In this document: positions 1-8,866 of the stretch, piece by piece
How positions within the stretch are numbered: position 1 is the first letter of the stretch
Layout of the letters: every line of letters begins with the position of its first letter
Source of the DNA: JACCXG01 sp963717745
GTDB lineage: Bacteria > Acidobacteriota > Vicinamibacteria > Vicinamibacterales > 2-12-FULL-66-21
Direction: 5' to 3'
DNA length: 64,000 nt
NCBI GenBank assembly: GCA_963717745.1
Contig: CAVQXJ010000031.1
Location: 1 to 64,000 of the forward strand
Notes under the pieces: generated by a model
The model's input: the letters and a program-made list of their open reading frames with translations, nothing else
Database searches by the model: none
What the model was told of the DNA's origin: nothing
Program-made: the position numbers and the translations under genes

Positions 1-145
1 CAGTTTAGATGGCTCGAATCCCTGACTCCCAGCCACGAAATTCGCCCTTGTGTTTTCAACAACTTGCAGCACAGGGTGATTTCACTCTAGAACTCGCGCG
101 TGTCGTCGCATTGAGCTGTGCTTCTGAATCGCCGTTCTTAGCGCC

Positions 146-913
146 TCAGAAAAGCGACACGCCGGTCATTTCAGCGAGCCTGGCGGAGAGCTGGTCTTGA
201 AAGACTGGGTCTTCCACTTCCTTGGCCGGGGGCAGCGGTCGGCGGTGATGCCAGTATCGGCCGCTGACAGTTGCCGCGGGATCTTCGCTCACGGCAAGCC
301 ATGTTTGCGTGAGATACCCCTCTTCGAAATCGTCCGGCGCACTCGCCCCGCCCATCTTCGTCGCAACCCACCCGGGATCGACGGCATTGCTCAGCACGTC
401 GGGCCAGCGTCGTGCGACGGCGAACGCAAGTGCAGTCAGATAGAGCTTGCTGTCTGAGTACGCCTGACTGGAGTTCCAGCGCCGCTCGCTCCAATCGATG
501 TCTCGCAGGGAGCCGGAGCCGCCGCGGTGCATCCCGCTACTGAGGTACACCAATCGGCGGGGCCGTTCCATCAGCGCCGTGAGCACATAGGGTGCGAGGG
601 CGTTGACGGCAATGATGGTCGGGTGGCCCTCTGCCGTCGGTGATCGGCCTTTCGTCGAATACGCGCCGGCGTTGTGAATGACGGCATCCATCCGTCCGAG
701 GGCGTTCACCTGGTTCGCGACATTTCGCGTGTCAGTCGCGCTACTCAGGTCGCCTATCACGACGCCAGCGGACCGGGGAGCGAGGTCGTCGAGCGCCGCC
801 GCGCGCTCAGGAGATCGCGCGTGCAGAACGACCTGGTGACTCTTTTGGATCAGAGCCTGTGCTGCTGCTCGGCCCAGGCCGTCTGTGCTACCGGTGATGA
901 AGATCCTCGCCAT
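146..913 (-). CDS. SDR family NAD(P)-dependent oxidoreductase
   Basis: This 255-residue protein is a short-chain dehydrogenase/reductase, which would use NAD(P)H to reduce or oxidise a small carbonyl or alcohol in the cytoplasm. It begins MARIFITGSTDGLG, the TGxxxGxG nucleotide-binding loop. It also has the NAG motif (IHNAGAY) and a YxxxK active site (AYSDSKLYL). The open frame extends upstream to 1186, but that would overlap the cupin gene; the ATG at 913 places the Rossmann strand at the N-terminus as the family requires. It is the last gene of a leftward four-gene cluster, 14 bases after the cupin stop. The substrate cannot be told from the sequence. Confidence 0.85.
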   Translation of the reverse strand: MARIFITGSTDGLGRAAAQALIQKSHQVVLHARSPERAAALDDLAPRSAGVVIGDLSSATDTRNVANQVNALGRMDAVIHNAGAYSTKGRSPTAEGHPTIIAVNALAPYVLTALMERPRRLVYLSSGMHRGGSGSLRDIDWSERRWNSSQAYSDSKLYLTALAFAVARRWPDVLSNAVDPGWVATKMGGASAPDDFEEGYLTQTWLAVSEDPAATVSGRYWHHRRPLPPAKEVEDPVFQDQLSARLAEMTGVSLF

Positions 914-927
914 GCTGCGATCACAGG

Positions 928-1461
928 CTAGCTTGCGCCGGACCGTCCTTCGTACTGCTCTGCCGTGACGTGCTCCAGCCAGTCCACCGGCTTCCCATCG
1001 AGCTTTTCCTGAATCGCGATGTGCGTCATCGCCGTCGTCGGTGATGCGCCATGCCAGTGCTTCTCGCCTGGCGGAATCCAGACGACGTCGCCCGGCCGAA
1101 TCTCCTCGACAGGCCCACCCCATCGCTGGGTGCGGCCAACGCCGGATGTCACGATCAGCGTCTGGCCAAGCGGGTGGGTGTGCCACGCCGTCCGGGCGCC
1201 GGGCTCAAACGTGACGCTCGCGCCGGCAGCGCGGGCCGGAACAGGCGCGTCAAACAACGGATCGATGCGGACTGTTCCGGTGAACCACTCGGCGGGTCCT
1301 TTCGCCGACGGTTGTGAACCACTGCGCTTGATTTCCATCTCACCTCCTGGCGTTGCGGCGGACGCGCGGACGAACGAGAACGTCAGGGTCGCAAGTGCCG
1401 TCTGCAAGACGGAGCGCCGCGACCACCCAGCTTGCCAATTCGTTTTTGTGTCTCTCGTCAT
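928..1461 (-). CDS. Tat-exported cupin-domain protein
   Basis: This 177-residue protein has a twin-arginine signal near the N-terminus (SRRSVLQTAL followed by a hydrophobic stretch ending at ASAA) and one cupin barrel. Cupin motif 1 is visible as WHTHPLGQTLIVTSGVG and motif 2 as PGDVVWIPPGEKHWHGA, which together supply the usual metal-binding histidines and glutamate-like positions. It resembles the small quercetin-dioxygenase-like or carboxymuconolactone-linked cupins that often travel with aldo/keto reductases. It would act in the periplasm after Tat export. The start was set at ATG 1461 because the Tat motif then lies about 13 residues in. The ligand or reaction is unknown. Confidence 0.82.
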   Translation of the reverse strand: MTRDTKTNWQAGWSRRSVLQTALATLTFSFVRASAATPGGEMEIKRSGSQPSAKGPAEWFTGTVRIDPLFDAPVPARAAGASVTFEPGARTAWHTHPLGQTLIVTSGVGRTQRWGGPVEEIRPGDVVWIPPGEKHWHGASPTTAMTHIAIQEKLDGKPVDWLEHVTAEQYEGRSGAS

Positions 1462-1480
1462 GACGGACCGCCTCAGAAAA

Positions 1481-1900
1481 CTAGTCCTTGGAAAATAGGA
1501 CTCGAACACTGCGCGGCCCGAGCGCCTGTGGCAGGTCGGAAGGGTCGTCCACCCGACCAAGGCGGGTGTACCAGTACGACGATTGAAACGTCAGGTAGAA
1601 GACCACCAGGGTGTCCGCGCCATACAACATGAGATCGCCATTCCGGATCGTTCCTGGTCGGTTCGCCTTCGCGGGTAGCGGTTTCGGCAAGTCGGCGTGC
1701 TTCTCGTTGCCATTGAGCTCGCTCATGTCCAGCGTCAGCGGCAGTTGCGCTGCGAACGCACGGGCGGCGGCGTTGTCGGTCAAGGTGACGGCGAAGCGGC
1801 GTTCGCCGACGGTCATCCACATACGCAATTCCTCCGGTTGTGCAGATACCGCACCAGCCACCGGGACGAGCAGGCTGAACAGCAAGATCAGGCTGCTCAT
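1481..1900 (-). CDS. Secreted cyclophilin-like fold protein
   Basis: This 139-residue protein starts with a signal peptide (MSSLILLFSLLVPVAGAVSA) followed by a domain of the cyclophilin-like 2 type. Family features visible are the early strand LRMWMTVGERRFAVTLTDN, the AARAFAAQLPLTLDMSELNGNEK segment, and the later PGTIRNGDLMLYGADTLVVFY and YTRLGRVDD stretches. Members lack the proline-isomerase active site and have no assigned reaction, but they recur beside aldo/keto reductases and flavodoxin-like genes. The ATG at 1900 lies two bases past the stop of the aldo/keto reductase, so the two are very probably co-transcribed and coupled. Confidence 0.8.
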   Translation of the reverse strand: MSSLILLFSLLVPVAGAVSAQPEELRMWMTVGERRFAVTLTDNAAARAFAAQLPLTLDMSELNGNEKHADLPKPLPAKANRPGTIRNGDLMLYGADTLVVFYLTFQSSYWYTRLGRVDDPSDLPQALGPRSVRVLFSKD

Positions 1901-1902
1901 GG

Positions 1903-3087
1903 TTACTCTCCGTCTTGGCCAATCTGCGCCATCTGCCTCGCATCCATGCGGCCGCCATAGATCTCGATCCGGGAGAAGGCCGTCTCGATCTCGCGAAGGT
2001 CCGCCGGCGTGAGTTGGACCTTCACGGCGTCCAGGTTCTCGCGTAGGTGATCCATCTTCGTCGTGCCAGGGATTGGAACAATCCAGGGCTTCTGAGCCAT
2101 CAGCCACGCCAACGCAATCTGCGCGGGCGTCGCGCCCTTCTTGGCACCGAACGTCCTCAGCAGCTCGATGATCGGCTGGTTGTTCGTCATGACCATGGGG
2201 GAGAAGCGCGGGAACGTCGCTCGCAGATCGGTCTTGGGGTCGAAGGCAGACTGTGCGTTCACGTCCATTGTCCCGGGCAGGAAGCCTTGTCCCAGCGGCC
2301 CCCACGGAACGAAGCCGATGCCAAGTTCCTCACAGGCTTGAAGGACGCCGTTGTGTTCCGGACTTCTTTCGATGAGCGAGTATTCGGTCTGGATGGCGGA
2401 CACCGGCTGAACCGCGTGCGCGCGGCGAATGGTCTTCGCGCTCGGTTCCGAGAGGCCGAAGTGCAGCACCTTCCCGGCCTTGATCAGATCCTTGATCGTG
2501 CCGGCCACGTCTTCGATCGGCACGGTGAGATCGACGCGGTGTTGGTAGTAGAGATCGATGCGGTCGGTCCTGAGGCGCTTCAGCGATTCCTCGACGACCC
2601 GCCGGATGCGCTCCGGCCGGCTGTCCAACCCGTTCGTGCCGTCGATCTTGAAGCCGAACTTGGTGGCGATGGCGACCTTGTCGCGAACCGGCGCGAGGGC
2701 CTCGCCGACCAGTTCCTCGTTGACGTAGGGGCCGTAGACTTCCGCGGTGTCGAAGAACGTGACGCCTCGCTCGTGGGCGTCGCGAATCACACGGATGCCC
2801 TGGGCGCGGTCCACACCCGGACCGTAGTGGCCGCCGCTGAGGCCCATGTTGCCGAAGCCAAGCTCCGACACCTCCAAGCCTCCCAACTTTCTGGTTTTCA
2901 TTGTGTATGCCTCTCCCTTGATGTTTTGCGTTGATTGAGCCGCGGCGGAGCTTGCCCACGATGCTGCGCTGACAGGCAGCGCCGCACCCGCAGCCGCCAT
3001 GACCGCTACTTTCAGGAAATCGCGCCGGTCGGAGGTCACGCTGGACTCTTCTTTGGCGTCACGACGGTTGATGGCTTTCCTGCTCAT
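1903..3087 (-). CDS. Tat-exported aldo/keto reductase
   Basis: This 394-residue protein has an N-terminal Tat signal (SDRRDFLKVAVMAAAGAA) and a full aldo/keto reductase TIM barrel starting at KTRKLGGLEVSELGFGNMG. The catalytic tetrad is visible: the Asp and Tyr in FFDTAEVYGPY, the Lys in VAIATKFGF, and the His in DLYYQHRVD. It would reduce aldehydes or ketones with NADPH. Tat export fits cofactor loading before export. ATG 3087 was chosen because an AGGAAAGG ribosome-binding site precedes it and the Tat motif is then about 20 residues in. It heads the leftward operon and is divergent from the LysR gene, 140 bases away. Confidence 0.88.
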   Translation of the reverse strand: MSRKAINRRDAKEESSVTSDRRDFLKVAVMAAAGAALPVSAASWASSAAAQSTQNIKGEAYTMKTRKLGGLEVSELGFGNMGLSGGHYGPGVDRAQGIRVIRDAHERGVTFFDTAEVYGPYVNEELVGEALAPVRDKVAIATKFGFKIDGTNGLDSRPERIRRVVEESLKRLRTDRIDLYYQHRVDLTVPIEDVAGTIKDLIKAGKVLHFGLSEPSAKTIRRAHAVQPVSAIQTEYSLIERSPEHNGVLQACEELGIGFVPWGPLGQGFLPGTMDVNAQSAFDPKTDLRATFPRFSPMVMTNNQPIIELLRTFGAKKGATPAQIALAWLMAQKPWIVPIPGTTKMDHLRENLDAVKVQLTPADLREIETAFSRIEIYGGRMDARQMAQIGQDGE

Positions 3088-3227
3088 GTTTCGATGCCTT
3101 TCCTGAACAATCCGGCCGTCTCCTACTCGCCACGACTTGGCCATTTCGTTCGAGAATCAGCGTATCGCTCTCTCAACGACGTGAGTAGACGGTAAAATAT
3201 GAAAGGGTTATTGACGAGGATCGAATA

Positions 3228-4112
3228 ATGGTGCGAGACGAACTCAGTGTCCTGTCAGCGTTTATGGCCGTTGCGGAGGAGCGCAGCTTCACGCGAGCCG
3301 CGAAGCAGCTGAACATCTCGACGTCAGGGCTCAGCCATGCGATTCGGCGGCTGGAGGAACAGATCGGCGTGCGCTTGCTGACGCGGACGACGCGCAGCGT
3401 GTCGCCGACGGAAGCCGGCGAGCAGCTCCTCGCGCACCTGAGGCCGGCGCTCGCGGACATTCGAGGAACGTTGACCACGCTGTCCGGCTTGCAGGCCAAA
3501 GCCATCGGACGCGTACGGCTCTTATGTCCCCGGCTTGCGGCGAAGACCGTTCTCGCCCCGAAGCTCGGTCAGTTCGCGCGGGACTACCCGGACGTTGCGC
3601 TCGAGGTCACGACCGACGACAGCCGTGTCGACCTCGTGTCAGCCGGCTTCGACGCGGGCATTCAGTTCGGCGAATACATTGCGCAGGATATGGTGGCCGT
3701 TCGCGTGTCGCCGGATCTTCGGCCAGCGATCGTTGGTGCGCCCGCGTATTTCTCGTCACACCCCAAGCCGACAGCGCCGCGAGACGTGCTGCAACATCAA
3801 TGCATCGGCTTCCGTCACCGAGGCGAGAGCAAGTACCGGTGGGAATTCGATAAGGGCGGTCAGTCGATGGCGATCTCGGTCAGCGGGTCGCTCCTGGTCG
3901 ATGACCTGGATCTCATCATTCAGGCCGCTCTCGACGGCGCCGGCCTGGCGTGGGTGGCGGAAGACCGCGTAGAGTCATACCTCGCGAGTGGAGCGCTGGT
4001 GCGCGTGCTGGAAGATTGGTGTCCTCCGTTCCCTGGCTTCTTTCTTTACTACCCGAGTCGGAAGCAGCAGCCGGCGGCGCTTGCGGCAGTCATCGATGCG
4101 TTTCGCTTGTAG
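3228..4112 (+). CDS. LysR family transcriptional regulator
   Basis: This 294-residue protein has the standard LysR layout. Residues 5-64 form the winged helix-turn-helix (FMAVAEERSFTRAAKQLNISTSGLSHAIRRLE), followed by a linker helix and a periplasmic-binding-type effector domain from about residue 90. A GAGGA ribosome-binding site sits before ATG 3228. The gene is divergent from the aldo/keto reductase operon, the classic arrangement for a LysR protein controlling its neighbour, so it likely regulates those four genes in response to an oxidant or a carbonyl compound; that role is inferred from position. Its closest type is the AaeR/DmlR-like group of LysR proteins. Confidence 0.9.
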   Translation: MVRDELSVLSAFMAVAEERSFTRAAKQLNISTSGLSHAIRRLEEQIGVRLLTRTTRSVSPTEAGEQLLAHLRPALADIRGTLTTLSGLQAKAIGRVRLLCPRLAAKTVLAPKLGQFARDYPDVALEVTTDDSRVDLVSAGFDAGIQFGEYIAQDMVAVRVSPDLRPAIVGAPAYFSSHPKPTAPRDVLQHQCIGFRHRGESKYRWEFDKGGQSMAISVSGSLLVDDLDLIIQAALDGAGLAWVAEDRVESYLASGALVRVLEDWCPPFPGFFLYYPSRKQQPAALAAVIDAFRL

Positions 4113-4328
4113 GAACTGGCGGCTGGGAAGAGTGGCTCGGCCTTAGGCTGCACGGATGAGCCAGTTGCGGAAATCGTCCCTGACACCCAGCCAGAGCGAA
4201 CCAATTCGCGATAATTGGAATAACCCAAGACCGTGCCATGCGTTGCGAGTTCTAAGAATCGGCTCTCAGCCGCAGAGGCCCCTTTGGCAAGTCCCGGAAC
4301 AGACAGCGCGAGGGGCCTTGCCGCAAAT

Positions 4329-4723
4329 CTAGATCTTCTTCAGATACGCAAGGAGCGCTGGGATTTCGGCATCAGTGAATGGACCGAACGGCGGATTGAT
4401 AAAGGCGGACGCGGGTGCGAGCACCTTCCGACGCGTCAGCAGGGCCTGATAGTGCTTCAGTGCACGTCTTCAAGCGTGTCAGGGCTGTTGTCGTGGAAGT
4501 AGGGCGCGGTGCGGCTGATACCGCGAAGCTGCGGGATATCGAACACGCCTGACGAATGGAACGCCGAATCGGCATCGCTCACACTCCCCGACAGCAGCAT
4601 TCTGCCAGGATCGGAGGTTGTGATGCGCTCCTTTGCGCCGTCGGGAAGCGTCAGCTCGTAGGTTCGAACGTTGCGCGCCACGACAAGCGCAGGCGCCAGG
4701 ACATCCGCGAGCGATTGTATGGC
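4329..4723 (-). pseudogene. Remnant of a cytochrome c peroxidase-type protein (C-terminal part)
   Basis: Read leftward, the first frame gives a segment ending FDIPQLRGISRTAPYFHDN followed by SPDTLEDV, the hallmark C-terminal portion of di-haem cytochrome c peroxidase or MauG-like proteins. The frame then breaks near 4457. Shifting frame recovers the expected continuation KHYQALLTRRKVLA and a terminal PFTDAEIPALLAYLKKI before a stop at 4329. The upstream frame is closed by a stop at 4724-4726, so the haem-binding N-terminal region is absent. The piece is therefore a truncated and frameshifted remnant, not a working enzyme. Confidence 0.75.
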
Positions 4724-4736
4724 TTAGACTCGCCGC

Positions 4737-5294
4737 ATGGGACTCTTGACCTTCAGCATCAACGTCACCCTGGACGGCTGCGTCGACCACCAGGAGGGAA
4801 TCGCCGACGACGAGACACACGCCTTCTTCACCCGCCTCATGGACGAGGGCGGGGCGATGCTGTGGGGCCGCGTCACCTACGAGATGATGGAGAGCTACTG
4901 GCCGGCGGTCGCCCGCGGCGACGAGGAGGCGCCGCCGGCGATGCGCGAGTGGGCGGTCAAGCTGGAGGCCAAGCCGAAGTACGTGGTGTCGTCGACGCGA
5001 AAGGACTTCCCGTGGACCAACAGCCACCACATCGCCGGCGACCTGCGCACGGGCGTGCAGAAGCTCAAGGACGCGACCCCGGCCGGCGTGCTCCTCGGTA
5101 GCGGCAAGCTCGCGACCGAGCTGGACCGGCTGGATCTGATCGACGAGTACAAGTTCCTCGTCCACCCCAGGATCGCCGGCCACGGCCCGACCCTGTACCA
5201 GAGCGGGCTGCCCAGCACGCGACGGCTCGAGCTGGTCTCGGCGAAGCCGCTCCGCAGCGGCGCGGTCGCCATGCACTACCGGCGCGCGCGCTGA
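4737..5294 (+). CDS. Dihydrofolate reductase family protein (RibD C-terminal-like)
   Basis: This 185-residue protein belongs to the RibD C-terminal/dihydrofolate-reductase fold family. It opens with SINVTLDGCVDHQEG, the usual first strand and glycine turn. It has the GRVTYEMMESYW segment, KYVVSSTRKDF, the cofactor-binding GVLLGSGKLATEL, and a closing LIDEYKFLVHPRIAGHGPTL. Members are soluble NADPH-fold proteins, mostly without a known substrate; they are not the essential folate enzyme. It stands alone, with decayed genes on both sides. The GC-rich codon use is like that of the intact genes, so it looks functional. Confidence 0.85.
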   Translation: MGLLTFSINVTLDGCVDHQEGIADDETHAFFTRLMDEGGAMLWGRVTYEMMESYWPAVARGDEEAPPAMREWAVKLEAKPKYVVSSTRKDFPWTNSHHIAGDLRTGVQKLKDATPAGVLLGSGKLATELDRLDLIDEYKFLVHPRIAGHGPTLYQSGLPSTRRLELVSAKPLRSGAVAMHYRRAR

Positions 5295-5527
5295 CTCATC
5301 TGCCGGTTGCCTTTCGGGCAGCGGTGGCTGTAGTTCACGCCCGCCGTCCCTAGACCGAGTGCAGGGTCGGGCACGCGCACCCACACCGCCAGCCCGCTGG
5401 TCGTTGCGCCGACTCGCACCCGAGAGGACCAGGAGCGTTGAAGGGAGGAACGGGCGACGCCGCCCATCGTCAGCAAGGCGAGCCCAATCCCGAGCGAAGC
5501 CGCCACGGATCGAGAGGGCGCGCGCAT
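5276..5527 (-). pseudogene. Possible N-terminal fragment of a secreted protein
   Basis: Starting at ATG 5527, this leftward frame gives a signal-peptide-like N-terminus (VAASLGIGLALLTMGGVA) and then SRVRVGATTSGLAVWVRV. The latter loosely resembles the first strand of PhoD-like phosphodiesterase or fibronectin-type domains. It stops after about 83 residues and overlaps the end of the DHFR-fold gene by 19 bases. It could be a truncated start of a larger gene whose rest has been lost. The support is weak and the frame may be chance. Confidence 0.25.
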
Positions 5528-6232
5528 CCTGATCAGGAATTGTGCACGTTTTCCACGTCGAATGACGCCGAGACGGTAGTTCCGGCCCGTCACGACGAGA
5601 CGATGATTGGGCACACCGGCCAGATACCAGGGTTCGCTGCGATGGTCGGGTACCTGCCGGCGCGTGACGTGACGATCGCGGCGCTCGGCAATGACGACTC
5701 ATTCGATGCTCGGGTGGTCGGCCGACGTCTGGCGGCCATCGCCATCGGTGCGCCCTACCGCGACGTCGCGCCAGTCGCGGTCGCGGCGGAGACGCTGCAA
5801 GCGCTGACGGGACAGTACCGCATCGACGAGGCCACGGTGCGAACGCTGACGGTGAAGGACGGCCGGCTGTATGCGCAGCGCGGCAACGGCTCGATTCTGC
5901 CGCTCCAAGTCACAGCTGAGGGCCGTCTCCATTTCGACCCCGACGAGTTGAGCTACTTCGTACCGGTTCGCGATGCGTCAGGCCGAGTCGTTCGGCTGGA
6001 CTACTACCAGGACGGTGAAGAGCCCGCTCAGCCGCTACCTCGGGTAACGGCGCAGCCGCCGTGGTCCTGGCGCCAGTCCGCTCGGCGTGCGCTGACCGAT
6101 ACGACGACTCCTGCCTCTGACGAAGGGCCAGTGCAATGGGTTGACTCGGTAACCGAGCGAGGGTGGGTGAAGGCGCGCAACGTGGAAACCCCCACCCTCG
6201 TGGTGCGGACCGCCATCGAGCGCCGCGGGTGA
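5438..6232 (+). pseudogene. C-terminal remnant of a beta-lactamase-type serine hydrolase
   Basis: From about 5603 this frame reads IGHTGQIPGFAAMVGYLPARD. The HTG is the third active-site motif (K/HTG) of class C beta-lactamase and D-Ala-D-Ala carboxypeptidase-like esterases. A segment from about 5790 (LQALTGQYRIDEATVRTLTV) matches the small beta-barrel tail often attached to these hydrolases. The SxxK nucleophile and YxN motifs that should lie some 250 residues earlier are missing, and the preceding residues do not resemble the family. The piece is therefore 5'-truncated. The last 50 or so residues also look unrelated and may be read-through. Confidence 0.65.
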
Positions 6233-6263
6233 GCGCCATCGATCCGATAGGCATATGTCTGCG

Positions 6264-6269
6264 TATAAT
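6264..6269 (+). promoter_or_regulatory. Consensus -10 box (TATAAT) six bases before a start codon
   Basis: A perfect TATAAT lies at 6264-6269, with ATG 6276 six bases after it. A transcript starting at the usual distance would begin at or next to the ATG, giving a leaderless message. No good -35 box is visible. Confidence 0.4.
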
Positions 6270-6275
6270 CCGCAC

Positions 6276-6563
6276 ATGCGCAGAAAGCCCGACCGCCTCG
6301 TGCCCCTCGAACGGGACATCTGCGTCGCCGCTTTCCATTTGAGCAGCCGCGGCATTGACGAGTTCCACGGCTATCAGCTCGCAAACATTCTCAAGGTCGG
6401 CGAGAGCCATCGTCTGCTGACCGCCTACGGCACGGCCGTAATCGCGGCGGCACTGTGGGTGGCCGACGTCGCGCAGGTTGAACCACCGGACCTTCCGGAG
6501 GGGGTCCAGGCGATTGCCTATCCCCCGCCGCCCCCACCCCGGCGGGGCCAATCGCGGAGATAG
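6276..6563 (+). CDS. Truncated PadR-like regulator with a non-matching tail
   Basis: The first half of this 95-residue protein reads like a PadR/winged-helix domain (ERDICVAAFHLSSRGIDEFHGYQLA, then RLLTAYGT, where family members continue into a third helix and wing). After TAYGT the similarity ends. The sequence turns into AVIAAALWVADVAQVEPPD and a proline-rich end (PPPPPPRRG). The most likely history is a deletion that joined the regulator's N-terminus to part of another gene. An in-frame start at 6255 is also possible, but the -10 box at 6264 favours 6276. The next gene begins nine bases after its stop. Confidence 0.45.
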   Translation: MRRKPDRLVPLERDICVAAFHLSSRGIDEFHGYQLANILKVGESHRLLTAYGTAVIAAALWVADVAQVEPPDLPEGVQAIAYPPPPPPRRGQSRR

Positions 6564-6572
6564 GGCGGCTCA

Positions 6573-7847
6573 ATGCAGGCGCGACGCATCGCCGCGGTCT
6601 TCTCCTCGCTCGCCCTGCACCTGCTGATCGCGCTCCTGGCCCTTCGACACGCACCGTCGCCAATCAGAACAACGTTGCCTTCGTCGCCCAAGCCCACGGT
6701 CAAGTTCTTCGTGGCGCCCGTGGACGACGAGACGTTCCCCGGTTTGAAGGCGCTCGAACCAGTCAGCGAAGACGACGCACTGGCGAACACCAGGGACGCG
6801 CCGCGGCTCACCCTCGAGCGATCCACGTTCAATGTGGCCAAGGTGAAAGCCCACGCGCACGTGTTGTTTCCTTTTCTGACCCCAGGGCTCTCATGGGCGC
6901 ATCTGCCGCTCGTACGCGAAACCGAGAGACACGAGAGCCTTGAAAACCCTCTCACGCGGCCATCCGCAAGGAAGCGGGAGGACGCCAATCGCCCGCTCGT
7001 TCTGGGAGAGCTCGCGCTTCAGGCGATGGTCGACAAGTCGTGGTCGCGGCGAGATCGGTGGACCGCGTTTCAGCCAATCATCGCGCTGGCGGAAAGTCAT
7101 AGCGCCGACGATGGAGATCTCCCGGCCCTCTTGCAACGCTACCAGCGGCAGAATGCCCTGCAGCCGTATGAAGACAAATCCACCCGAGACCCGCGATTGT
7201 GGGCTGAGCTGGAGCTTGCGGCCGATCACGTCAACTTCATCGGATTCTTGCGCCGTTACGCGTCCGAGCGCGGGTCATCGAAGAGTACGACCGAAGTGTT
7301 GTTCCTCCTGGACGATCTGGTGCACTCGAGTCGCAATATTCTCGACACACTCTTGACGATCGATCCGCAGCAACACCTGGCGCGAACGCACAAAGAGAAC
7401 CCGATCGCGTACAACCTCGTCGTCGAACTGCAGCGCTACTACAGAGAGGAGCTCGTCAGGCGAGGCCTCACGTCAGACGGGGCCATAGATGCGTTCTACG
7501 ACGACGTGCGGTTGAGGATCCTGATGGGGATCGTGAACACGTCGGGCGGCTATCGCGTGAACGACGCGCGGTTTCTGATCGGCGCGATTCATTGGCGACA
7601 ACGCCGGACGGAAGACGCTCTCCGCTGGTGGCGCCAGCTGACTGTGGACCCCATCGATAACGACGCGTCAACGTATGCGCAGATCATCGATGCCCTGGCA
7701 GCGAATGGATCGACACAGGATCCTTCCCGCCGGAACGCCGCACTGCAGTCGAAGATCAAGACCATCCTGTCGCGCGACCACATTCGGTGGATCGGGTTTT
7801 CGTTCGACCGCCTGTGGAAGTTCGGCTACCGCTTCGATACATACTGA
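6573..7847 (+). CDS. Hypothetical protein with an N-terminal membrane anchor
   Basis: This 424-residue protein is not recognised. It has one N-terminal hydrophobic helix (about residues 6-26, IAAVFSSLALHLLIALLAL), then a charged, mostly alpha-helical body with no cysteine cluster or catalytic motif. Several stretches (EDALRWWRQLTVDP, FLIGAIHWRQR) look like degenerate TPR-type helices. It probably sits in the inner membrane with the body outside or as a scaffold. Start ATG 6573 follows the truncated PadR-like gene by nine bases, and the pairing suggests that regulator once controlled it. The frame is clean and codon use is like that of intact neighbours. Confidence 0.7.
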   Translation: MQARRIAAVFSSLALHLLIALLALRHAPSPIRTTLPSSPKPTVKFFVAPVDDETFPGLKALEPVSEDDALANTRDAPRLTLERSTFNVAKVKAHAHVLFPFLTPGLSWAHLPLVRETERHESLENPLTRPSARKREDANRPLVLGELALQAMVDKSWSRRDRWTAFQPIIALAESHSADDGDLPALLQRYQRQNALQPYEDKSTRDPRLWAELELAADHVNFIGFLRRYASERGSSKSTTEVLFLLDDLVHSSRNILDTLLTIDPQQHLARTHKENPIAYNLVVELQRYYREELVRRGLTSDGAIDAFYDDVRLRILMGIVNTSGGYRVNDARFLIGAIHWRQRRTEDALRWWRQLTVDPIDNDASTYAQIIDALAANGSTQDPSRRNAALQSKIKTILSRDHIRWIGFSFDRLWKFGYRFDTY

Positions 7848-8021
7848 GTAGCCGATGTGCACCTGCTGGTTGGGCTTCGTGCCAGGATCCGCATCCCAGG
7901 AGCGCTGGCAGCATCCAACGCATCCCAACCACTCCCGGGATGCCGACCGTCGCCAGAGGACATCCCGCGGCAGGAACGCTTCACATATCGCGGTGACAGC
8001 CCGGGGCCCTCGCAGCTTCGA

Positions 8022-8614
8022 CTAAGAACCCGCTGCAGGATCGAAGTCGAACACGACGCGGTCAATGATCCAGCTGGTGCCCTCAAAGTCAGGGCGTAGC
8101 AACAGCGTGGCATCTCCGCCGCCGGTCAGTGAGGCGGACTTCAGTTCGGCCCCGGTGAGTCCGTAGGCAAAGGAACCGACGAACTCGAACGGGACAGTGA
8201 TGGAAACCGGCTGATCGCTCATCGGCGGCATCGTCACGGTTCCCGAGAACTGAATCCCCGCCCTGCTGTCAGCGTCGAGACTACCGACGTCGTCGTAGGT
8301 GACACCGCGCAGTCTGCCTCGCCCGGAAGATCGTTCCCGGTCCACTGGGCGTTGAGATCCACGGTCGTACCGGGTGCGCATTCGGGAAACTGACACTGAT
8401 CATAAGCGTCGAAAAACCCGCCGCTGATGGCAACTCCGGCCGTAAATGCGAACCCTTGCGTACCCGATACGTCCAGCTGCCCATCGCCTGCCTCGAAGGA
8501 GAAGGTCCCCCGCTTGATGACGACGACGTCGTCTGCGGCTGTCAGCAACTGGCCTGCAAAGACCGAAAGGATTGCGGCGACCGCCAGGGTGCTAGCTCGT
8601 CGGTTCCTCAACAT
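8022..8614 (-). CDS. Secreted hypothetical protein, frameshifted
   Basis: From ATG 8614 the protein has a signal peptide (STLAVAAILSVFAGQLLTA) and a beta-rich domain (RGTFSFEAGDGQLDVSGTQGF). The frame breaks near 8305-8318. The continuation is found in another frame as RGVTYDDVGSLDADSRAGIQF, ending in WIIDRVVFDFDPAAGS at 8022. Joined, the product is about 197 residues. No family was recognised. The two halves fit well on either side of the break, so a one-base sequencing error or a very recent mutation is likely. Confidence 0.6.
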
Positions 8615-8866
8615 GCGTCAACCCTCCAATAACATCAGTGGTGAAGTGGACATTCGTGACCTGCGTGGCAGCGGTGCATGCGAGCTACATGCCGGAGTCA
8701 AATGCCAGGCTCAGCCGCTCGCGCTTGAGTGCAGAGCCGTCCGCATCGTCTGGCGCTCAACGATCTGAAGTCGACATGGTGCTGAATTTCTTCAGAATGG
8801 GAATTCTCGGTATCGTTTTGATGAATCGGCACACTCGTTGATGTCAAGCGACGACGCTGAACTTTC

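Noticed and set aside
1..60. Possible tRNA 3' end near the window start (GGCTCGAATCC)
   Set aside because: The bases around the T-loop-like motif do not pair as a five-base T stem, and the rest of any tRNA would lie outside the window.
928..1560. Longer cupin start at 1560
   Set aside because: It would bury the Tat motif about 45 residues in and overlap the upstream gene; ATG 1461 fits a normal signal peptide.
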